DNA of 64,000 bases. Source: Arthrobacter sp. Alg241-R88 (lineage in GTDB: Bacteria > Actinomycetota > Actinomycetes > Actinomycetales > Micrococcaceae). The stretch's first letter is position 1. Every line of letters starts with the position of its first letter. The stretch spans positions 124,001 through 188,000 of the forward strand of contig NZ_UNRG01000003.1 in the NCBI RefSeq assembly GCF_900537115.1, given 5' to 3'. Shown here in pieces: positions 57,916-64,000 of this stretch. The translations under genes and the position numbers were made by a program. The notes under the pieces are model-generated. The model had not been told where the DNA came from, did no database searches, and saw only the letters and a program-made list of their open reading frames with translations.

Positions 57916-57946
57916 CAGTGGCCGGATCCCCAGGGTCCGGCCACTG
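57916..57946 (+). terminator. rplY terminator
   Basis: CAGTGGCCGGA (57916-57926) pairs with TCCGGCCACTG (57936-57946), an 11-bp perfect stem with a 9-nt loop. It lies between rplY and pth. The absence of a T-run makes partial read-through to pth likely. Confidence 0.75.
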
Positions 57947-57996
57947 CCGTGTCTGCCCCGCCGTCCTCACCACAAACCCCCACTTAGGATTGATTC

Positions 57997-58587
57997 ATGA
58001 CTGACACCTGGTTGATCGTTGGCCTCGGAAACCCGGGTGCGCAATACCAGGGCAACAGGCATAACGTCGGACAGATGGTCCTTGACGAACTCGCCGGACG
58101 CGTAGGCGCGGGATTCAAGACGCACAAGGCCCGCGCCCAAGTGGTGGAGGGAAGGCTCGGCATCGGCGGTCCGCGGGTGGTGCTGGCGAAACCCATGAGC
58201 TACATGAATGTCTCGGGCGGGCCGGTCTCGGCGCTGGCAAGCTTCTACGGCATCACGCCGGACCGTGTGGTGGCGGTACACGACGAAATCGATATTCCCT
58301 TCAATACGGTGAAACTAAAGACCGGCGGGGGAGAAGGCGGCCACAACGGGCTGCGGGACATCTCCAAAGCGCTTGGCACCAAGGACTATCTGCGGGTCCG
58401 GGTGGGGGTCGGCAGGCCGCCGGGCCGAATGGAAACGGCCGACTACGTCCTGCGTGATTTTGGCACTGCCGAGCTCAAGGAACTGCCTTTCCTGCTGGAC
58501 GAAGCCGCCGACGCGGTGGAGCTATTGCTGCGGGAGGGGCTCGCGTCCGCGCAGCAGAAATTCCATCCGGCCAAGTCCGAGCGCTAG
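57997..58587 (+). CDS. pth: Peptidyl-tRNA hydrolase
   Basis: 196 residues. Releases peptides from prematurely dropped peptidyl-tRNA. The family signatures are complete: [27 protein letters not shown] (catalytic His in NRHNVG), [78 protein letters not shown], and a terminal helix. ATG 57997. It is the last gene of the glmU-prs-rplY-pth group. The transcription-repair gene mfd that often follows in this neighbourhood is not here; LuxR genes come instead. Confidence 0.97.
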   Translation: MTDTWLIVGLGNPGAQYQGNRHNVGQMVLDELAGRVGAGFKTHKARAQVVEGRLGIGGPRVVLAKPMSYMNVSGGPVSALASFYGITPDRVVAVHDEIDIPFNTVKLKTGGGEGGHNGLRDISKALGTKDYLRVRVGVGRPPGRMETADYVLRDFGTAELKELPFLLDEAADAVELLLREGLASAQQKFHPAKSER

Positions 58588-58671
58588 CAACATAAAAACT
58601 TAAAGCCCCGCCTACCTGTTTCCTTGTCTGCGGCACGGGTAGTCTTTTTCGTAGGCGGGGGAGCAATGGGG

Positions 58672-58697
58672 CTACATCCCGCTATCGCGGGACGTAG
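58672..58697 (+). promoter_or_regulatory. Stem-loop covering the first LuxR gene's ribosome site
   Basis: CTAC-A-TCCC (58672-58680) can pair with GGGA-C-GTAG (58689-58697) with one A-C mismatch, loop GCTATCGC. The 3' arm overlaps GTAGGGG (58694-58700), the likely ribosome site for ATG 58709. A 10-bp long-range inverted repeat, CCCCGCCTAC (58606-58615) with GTAGGCGGGG (58651-58660), lies just upstream. Confidence 0.5.
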
Positions 58698-58708
58698 GGG
58701 ATAAGTTC

Positions 58709-61444
58709 ATGTCAATCGAGCCACTTAGCTGGGGGCGTGGGGCAACATCTCACGACGTTGGGCTGCATACCGAAAATTCCGGCGCGCCCGGGGCGCAACA
58801 GTGGTCGGCGCCTGCCCGCGGCGCAAACCTTGAAGCCGTCCGAACAGCACTGGTCAGCGAAGACTCGCTGGGTGTGGTTATCACCGGTGGGCGGGGTGTA
58901 GGAAAGTCCTCCCTCGCCCGGGCCGCCGTTTCAGACCTCGGTCCCGACGTCTGGTCCCTGCAACTCCGAAGCGGTCCCGCCGGCGCCAACACACCGTACG
59001 GCTGCCTCTCCTTCCTGCTGGCGCGGCTGCCCCAGGCTTACATGGGTTCTCCCACGGCCATCCTGCGTGGGATCACGTCGCTGATCCGGAGTGACGCCGC
59101 CGGCCGGCGCTGCATCATCACACTGGACACCTCCGGAAGCATTGACGATATGAGCGCGGGCGTGCTCTTGAACGTCCTTTTGACCGGCACAGCCAAAATC
59201 ATCGCGGTTGCACCGAAGATCAGCGACCTTCCCGCCGACTTCCACTGGCTGCTCACCGACCGTCGCCTGACTGAGGTCCGGCTCAACAACCTCAACGAGC
59301 TGCAGACCCGCCAGGTTCTGTTGTCCTTGCTGGGCCAACGGGTGTCTGCATCGTTGGTCAGCACCTATCACCACATGGTGGGCGGCAACCCCCTGCTGTT
59401 GAAGGCGCTTGTCACCGAACAGCGGCTGTCGGGAAACCTCGTTTTGTCCGACTCCGTCTGGACCCTCCGGGACAAGGTGGTACTCGACGGCGCCGCCAGC
59501 CTTGACGACATCGTCAGGTCCCGCTGGTCGAGGGAGACCCCGGCAACCAGGGAAGTCATTGAGATGCTCTCCTGCGCCAGGCGGGTGGAACTCTCCAGGC
59601 TCACTGCCATTTACCCCGCCGAAGTGGTGGCGGACATGGAGGACGCCGGCCTGCTGGAGATCGATGATTCGGACCACCGTTGGGTTGCGTTGCGTGAAAA
59701 ATACATCGGCGACGTCGTGCGGTCATGGCTAAGCATTGCCCGGCGCCGGGAACTGCGCAGCGGGCTTTTGGGCGGTACGGAACCCGAGCCGGCGAACATG
59801 ACCGTCGAGGAACTGATGGCCTTCGCCGCGTGGACACACGAGTGTGAAGCTGAGCTGAGCTCCGCACTGGCCCTCGCCGCTGCCGAGGCCGCAGTCCAGC
59901 TCTTTGATCCCCGCTTCGCCTTGACCTACGCAGACATGTTGAAGCGGACAGACCAGGAATGGGTACCCGCCCAGCGTCAGAAGGCTGCCGCGTACCTTCA
60001 ACTGGACCTGCCCATCCAGGCACTTGCTGCCTTGGACGATATCTCCCAGCCGGAACTTGAGGATGTCGGTGTCGAGGAATACGCACGGGTGGTGGCGGCC
60101 AAAGCCAAGGTGATGTTGTGGCTTCCGGACCAGGCAGGCAACGTCCCGGCTCTTCTGGCTGAAGCCAGGGAGCGGCTGGACGCCATGGCTAACAACGCAG
60201 CCTGGCCCCATCCGGCAGTGGCTGCCGTCCACCGCGTGGCGCTCAGCGAGTTCGAATACCGCGCGTTCGTTGGTGACTACGCGGCCATGATTCCCGAGCT
60301 GGAGGCAGCTGCAGACCCGGCACGGAACCCGGACACCGCCCACCGGATGCAGTCCGCCGTCATCCTGATGACTGCCTTGGCGCTGACCGGACGGGAAATG
60401 GATGCCCTGAGCCTGATGCGGCAGCTTGGGGGCCAGATAACGGACGTTTCGCACGTGGTGGGTTTGCGCGAGCAATACACCAGGGAGGCCTACCTGGTGT
60501 TGCTGACGGCCGGGCAGTGGCGGCGTTGCATCGACCTCCTGGGCCCACACGACACCGGTGAATACGACCGCCTCCCGTACCGGAGCGCGGCCACTGAACT
60601 CGCCGTCGGGCTCGCCTATGTTTATTCCGGCCGGGGTGGCGCTGCCCTGGACCCCCTGATTTCGGCGGTGGCGCAGCTTGAGCTCCAGCCGCTCCAGAAT
60701 GCCCTCCGCTGTGCCTACGCAGCTACAGCACTGGCCCACGCGCAGACGGGCAATGCTGCCCAGGCCCGCAGGTTCCTGGCCAAACTCCAGCGGATACCAG
60801 GCAAGGCAAGTTTTTCCACGGAGAGCATCATCGAGTTCTGCGCCCTGGTTGCGGGGCGCTGGCTGGGAGATTCCGAGTCTGCTGCCGGCTTGAAGCAGTC
60901 CGCCCGGCGGAACATGGAGGCAGGTCTTTACACGAACGCCGGGATCAGCCTGCTGGCAGCGACCGTGAACGGCAGCGATGCCGACTTCCGCCTCCTTGAG
61001 GAGATCTCGGATCACCGGCAGGGACCGCTGGCGGAAGTCGCCCGGCTGTTGGCCGTGGGGAGCCGGACCAAGGATGCCAAAATCCTTCTCGCAGCAGGGG
61101 AAATCGCGGCCACCCTCGAACTGGACACCGTGGAGGCCCGTTGCATGGCGTTGGCGGTGGACTTCGCCCGGCAGGACGGAGATACCATTTCCGCCCGGAC
61201 CGCCCAGGCCCGGCTGGACATCCTGGCTGCCACTGTGGCGAATCTTCCCATCGTGCCCAGCAGTGGCAGCCCTCTGCTGACCGCCCGGGAGCGCCAGATC
61301 GCACGGCTGGCCGGCCGCGGGGCGTCCAACCGTGACATCGCCCTGGAAATGGGTGTGTCCGTCCGCACGGTGGAAGGCCACCTGTACCAGGTCTTCACCA
61401 AGCTTGGCGTAACTTCCAGGGGTGATCTGACTGGACTCGTCTAA
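58709..61444 (+). CDS. Large ATP-binding LuxR family transcriptional regulator (STAND/LAL type)
   Basis: 911 residues. At about residues 30-250 is a STAND/AAA-like NTPase: GVVITGGRGVGKSSLARAAV (Walker A) and RCIITLDTSGSIDD (Walker B-like). At about residues 270-820 is a long helical TPR-like sensor region. The C-terminal LuxR helix-turn-helix is LTARERQIARLAGRGASNRDIALEMGVSVRTVEGHLYQVFTKLGVTSRGDL. LAL regulators use ATP and a ligand or protein signal to activate transcription, often of carbohydrate or secondary-metabolite genes. ATG 58709 has AGGGG at 58696-58700. It is directly followed by a second gene of the same kind, suggesting tandem duplication. Confidence 0.92.
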   Translation: MSIEPLSWGRGATSHDVGLHTENSGAPGAQQWSAPARGANLEAVRTALVSEDSLGVVITGGRGVGKSSLARAAVSDLGPDVWSLQLRSGPAGANTPYGCLSFLLARLPQAYMGSPTAILRGITSLIRSDAAGRRCIITLDTSGSIDDMSAGVLLNVLLTGTAKIIAVAPKISDLPADFHWLLTDRRLTEVRLNNLNELQTRQVLLSLLGQRVSASLVSTYHHMVGGNPLLLKALVTEQRLSGNLVLSDSVWTLRDKVVLDGAASLDDIVRSRWSRETPATREVIEMLSCARRVELSRLTAIYPAEVVADMEDAGLLEIDDSDHRWVALREKYIGDVVRSWLSIARRRELRSGLLGGTEPEPANMTVEELMAFAAWTHECEAELSSALALAAAEAAVQLFDPRFALTYADMLKRTDQEWVPAQRQKAAAYLQLDLPIQALAALDDISQPELEDVGVEEYARVVAAKAKVMLWLPDQAGNVPALLAEARERLDAMANNAAWPHPAVAAVHRVALSEFEYRAFVGDYAAMIPELEAAADPARNPDTAHRMQSAVILMTALALTGREMDALSLMRQLGGQITDVSHVVGLREQYTREAYLVLLTAGQWRRCIDLLGPHDTGEYDRLPYRSAATELAVGLAYVYSGRGGAALDPLISAVAQLELQPLQNALRCAYAATALAHAQTGNAAQARRFLAKLQRIPGKASFSTESIIEFCALVAGRWLGDSESAAGLKQSARRNMEAGLYTNAGISLLAATVNGSDADFRLLEEISDHRQGPLAEVARLLAVGSRTKDAKILLAAGEIAATLELDTVEARCMALAVDFARQDGDTISARTAQARLDILAATVANLPIVPSSGSPLLTARERQIARLAGRGASNRDIALEMGVSVRTVEGHLYQVFTKLGVTSRGDLTGLV

Positions 61445-64000
61445 CGGCCACAAACCGGCACACCGCCCCGTCACCGGCCGGCGCGAGCCTTTGGAACGCA
61501 TCTGCAACATTGTCCGGAACGGGACCAGTCATGCCGTTTTTGTGATGGCAGGGCCCGGGATCGGTAAGACGTCCCTGGCTGAGGCGATCCTGGAGCGGCT
61601 TTCCGGGGAGCTCAACATCCTGCAGATTCATGGCAGTTCTGCCTTGGCCACTGTGCCCTTCGGCGTACTGACTCCGTATACCGGAGAGCTGAGCGCCGAA
61701 GAGTCGGTCTCACCCGTGGCGGTTCTGCGTTCCATGTGGACGTACTTCGAGAAGCTGAAGGGCGGCAGGGGCGCCCCGGTCCTTCTGGTGGTGGATGATG
61801 CCCACCACTTGGACGACTCCTCTGCCGGGGTACTGGCGGACCTGATCTCGGCAGGTTGGGCAACCGTGGTAGCTGCTGCCAGACCCCGGCCGGGCCTCCC
61901 GCAGCCGCTGGACCAGCTCTGGTACGACGGCCTTGCCGAGCGGGTGGACCTTCGGCCCCTGAACAGGGAACAGATTGAGGAAGTTCTCGCCCACGTCCTG
62001 GATGGAACGGTGCCGGCAGCCACAGTGGATTCAGTGTGGATTGCTTCAGGCGGCAATCCCCGCATCCTCGACGCACTGCTGCACGACGCTGCCGAAAGCG
62101 GTGTCCTGGCCAAGCGGAACGGCATCTGGATGCTGCTTGGTCCGTTGCCCGCCGACGGCGGCCAACTCACGGCAGTAGTGACCAAGGACCACATCCGGCG
62201 GGGGCCAGAGGAACAGGAGGCGCTGAAGCTCATCGCGCTTGCCGGACCCGTGGGCCGGAAGGTGATCGAGGACATCAGCGGGGCCGCGGTGGTCCGCTCT
62301 CTCCTCGACCAGCAGATGATCACCGAGACTTCCGGAGTGCCGGCTGAACTGTCCATGTGGAATGCCCTCTTCGCCACCGCCATCCGGAATACACTCTCGG
62401 TGTCGCGAAGCCTGCAGCTGCTCGAAAAGATCCGGGTCCACCAGAACGGCACGGTCCTGCGCGGGGAGGGCAAGCTCAGGTCCGTAGAGTGGGCTTTTGA
62501 GTGTGGGCTGCGGGTATCGGACCCCGAAATGCTTGACGCTGCCCGTGAGGCCCTGAGGCGGTTCCGCAACGTAAGCGCACGTTCGATCGCAGCCAAAATC
62601 CAGGATCCCGCACTGGTGCCATTGGCCAGGGCCATCCAGGCACGCGCCCTCTACAACGAGGGTGCCTACGGCCAGGCCGCCCACCTTCTTGATGCCTGCT
62701 GGCGTCAGCTTTCCGAAGACGCCGAGGGCCCCGCCGTCCTCCTGCTCCGCGCAGCGGCCCACCAGGCCGCCGGCCAGTCCTTGAACGCGTTGGCCGAGGG
62801 CGTAAACAGTCAACAGCCTGTTGACGGAGAGCAGAAACGGCAGGACTGGCTCCTGCAGGTCCTGCACCTCCTGCAGCTGGGTGCGGCCGTGGATGCCGGG
62901 GCGCTCACCGCCGAGGTCCGGGAGATCCGGAGCACAGCCTCCGAGGAAGCCGGAAGCGAATCCATCAGGGCGCTTGGCGAGGCGCTTCTGGCCCACGCCC
63001 TTGCTGCAGCCGGCCGCGCTGGCCAGGGGCTGGATTCCGCCCTCCTGGCTGCCTCGGAACTGCCTGCGCTGGAGGACAGCCTGTTCTTTTTCACCGAGTT
63101 CGTGCTGGGCCGGCTGGTGATTGATTACCTGGCGATGGGCGAATGGGAGTCTGCCGAGCGCGAACTCGACAATTACGCGGCTGGCCATGCGCGCGGAGCC
63201 GCCACCTTCAACGGAAGCCTGGAGGTGCTTCGCGGCTACTCGCTTCTGCGGCAAGGCCGGATGGAGCGGGCATACCAGGTGCTGCTGCCGGCCGTGGAGG
63301 CGCTGAGGTTGAATGATCCGCTGCAGCTGTTCCGCTTCGGGTCTTCGCTGGGCTTCTACGCGGCGGCACGGCTGGGTGACGCAGCGCAGGCCAAACGACT
63401 CGAAGAGGACTTCACCGATGCGGTGGCCGGAGGTCCTGCCCACGAGCTGCTGGCTTCAGCATACGGTGCCGCTGCCTCCGAATATCTGTCCCGGGACGGC
63501 AAGGGGCTGGCAACGCTCCATACCCTGGCCACCACGCATGATGCCACTTCAAGGGCCGGAACCCTGCTCGAAATCCTGTCCATCTGCTGGGATCTGGGTG
63601 ACCCATCGGTCATTCCCATGGTGCAGTCGGTGGCGCAGGCGATAGAAGGACGATACGCCCAGGCGATGCTGGCACTGGCAACCGGCTGGGAAGCCGGTGA
63701 CGGGGATGCCCTGATGGACACGGCAAACTCACTCGAGGAATCCGGCTTTGTGAATCTCGCGCGCGAGGCTTATGCCCGCGCGAGTACCCTCCTGGAGCAG
63801 GCCGGAGAACGCCGGCGGTCCAGGCAGGCAGTGGCGCTGCGCGAGAAATGCGACCACGAACTGGGGGAGCGGTTCAGGGAAGGGCGCTTCATTGCTGCTG
63901 CTCCCGCCGTCCACCTCACCCGCCGCGAGCAGGACATCGTCGGCCTGGCCGTGCAAGGCCTTACTGACAGGGAAATCGCCCAACGGCTGATGGTCTCTGT
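61431..64000 (+). CDS. Second LAL-type LuxR regulator, 3' end outside window
   Basis: At least 856 residues, open to the window end. N-terminal PVTGRREPLERICNIVRNGTSHAVFVMAGPGIGKTSLAEAIL shows the usual GRxxxL helix and Walker A (GPGIGKTS). VLLVVDDAHHLDDSSAGVLADLI is Walker B. A helical TPR-like region follows, and LTRREQDIVGLAVQGLTDREIAQRLMVS at the end begins the LuxR helix-turn-helix. No ATG, GTG or TTG lies in frame upstream of the GRxxxL helix. CTG 61431, preceded by AGGGGTGAT (61418-61426) and overlapping the end of the first gene by 14 bp, is the best start; TTG 61491 or GTG 61542 would cut the domain. Confidence 0.85.
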   Translation, partial: MDSSNGHKPAHRPVTGRREPLERICNIVRNGTSHAVFVMAGPGIGKTSLAEAILERLSGELNILQIHGSSALATVPFGVLTPYTGELSAEESVSPVAVLRSMWTYFEKLKGGRGAPVLLVVDDAHHLDDSSAGVLADLISAGWATVVAAARPRPGLPQPLDQLWYDGLAERVDLRPLNREQIEEVLAHVLDGTVPAATVDSVWIASGGNPRILDALLHDAAESGVLAKRNGIWMLLGPLPADGGQLTAVVTKDHIRRGPEEQEALKLIALAGPVGRKVIEDISGAAVVRSLLDQQMITETSGVPAELSMWNALFATAIRNTLSVSRSLQLLEKIRVHQNGTVLRGEGKLRSVEWAFECGLRVSDPEMLDAAREALRRFRNVSARSIAAKIQDPALVPLARAIQARALYNEGAYGQAAHLLDACWRQLSEDAEGPAVLLLRAAAHQAAGQSLNALAEGVNSQQPVDGEQKRQDWLLQVLHLLQLGAAVDAGALTAEVREIRSTASEEAGSESIRALGEALLAHALAAAGRAGQGLDSALLAASELPALEDSLFFFTEFVLGRLVIDYLAMGEWESAERELDNYAAGHARGAATFNGSLEVLRGYSLLRQGRMERAYQVLLPAVEALRLNDPLQLFRFGSSLGFYAAARLGDAAQAKRLEEDFTDAVAGGPAHELLASAYGAAASEYLSRDGKGLATLHTLATTHDATSRAGTLLEILSICWDLGDPSVIPMVQSVAQAIEGRYAQAMLALATGWEAGDGDALMDTANSLEESGFVNLAREAYARASTLLEQAGERRRSRQAVALREKCDHELGERFREGRFIAAAPAVHLTRREQDIVGLAVQGLTDREIAQRLMVS

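Noticed and set aside
59729..61510. 593-residue minus-strand open frame opposite the first LuxR gene
   Set aside because: Translation lacks motifs; the plus strand has Walker and LuxR motifs in frame.

Overview
The window is chromosomal DNA of a high-GC actinobacterium, most likely Arthrobacter, Pseudarthrobacter or a close Micrococcaceae relative. Evidence: GTG/TTG starts are common, and the markers are actinobacterial (mycothiol amidase Mca, a WhiB iron-sulfur regulator, Rpf, Trm112, DUF3499, DUF5719, TIGR03089, PMT mannosyltransferase, SpoIIM/RDD pair). Several gene orders match my memory of Mycobacterium tuberculosis: the Rv1081-1086 and Rv1095-1100 neighbourhoods, the whiB2 to sahH neighbourhood, and the Rv1002-1018 neighbourhood. 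I saw no phage genes, insertion-sequence transposases, rRNA or CRISPR array; this is core chromosome with a few accessory insertions.

Layout. 1-4.4 kb: Mca C-terminus, small membrane protein, TrhA/hemolysin III, short-chain cis-prenyl synthase, PIN-PhoH protein. 4.4-5.0 kb: a gene-free structured repeat element. 5.0-10.2 kb: acetyltransferase, unknown protein, prepilin peptidase, Nudix, and a TetR/MFS efflux pair. 10.3-14.4 kb: minus-strand DUF4245, carbonic anhydrase and fumC, with glpX on the plus strand. 14.5-20.4 kb: FemAB-type enzyme, then a minus-strand run purK-purE-LCP-manA. 20.6-30.8 kb: GtrA, TIGR03089, WhiB, a giant membrane glycosyltransferase, DUF5719, a zincin-like protein, DUF3499, Trm112 and ahcY. 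30.8-41.6 kb: L,D-transpeptidase, RDD, SpoIIM, TIGR01906, acyl-CoA ligase, PMT, rsmI and a succinate-semialdehyde dehydrogenase. 41.7-46.8 kb: minus-strand moxR-DUF58-transglutaminase operon. 46.9-53.1 kb: tatD, rpf, rsmA, ispE, ABC-F. 53.1-53.5 kb: a second copy of the structured repeat. 53.6-58.6 kb: TetR, tRNA-Gln, glmU, prs, rplY, pth. 58.7-64 kb: two tandem large ATPase-LuxR regulators, the second cut by the window end.

Many genes serve the cell envelope: UDP-GlcNAc (glmU), isoprenoids (ispE, cis-prenyl synthase), mannose-6-phosphate (manA), protein O-mannosylation (PMT), wall-polymer ligation (LCP), peptide bridges (FemAB), 3-3 crosslinks (L,D-transpeptidase) and wall remodelling (Rpf).

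The most unusual feature is a pair of roughly 400-bp non-coding elements (4446-4870 and 53128-53524). They have matching inverted ends, long inverted arms and a stem-loop core whose outer stem varies in a compensatory way between copies. Both lie between convergent genes. Other points of note: paired TTAC-N6-GTAA palindromes at the trhA promoter, an orphan terminator behind a CRP-like site upstream of whiB, a 14-bp stem over the start of the giant glycosyltransferase, an apparent CTG start in the second LuxR gene, and an EHxxE motif where a zincin HExxH is expected.
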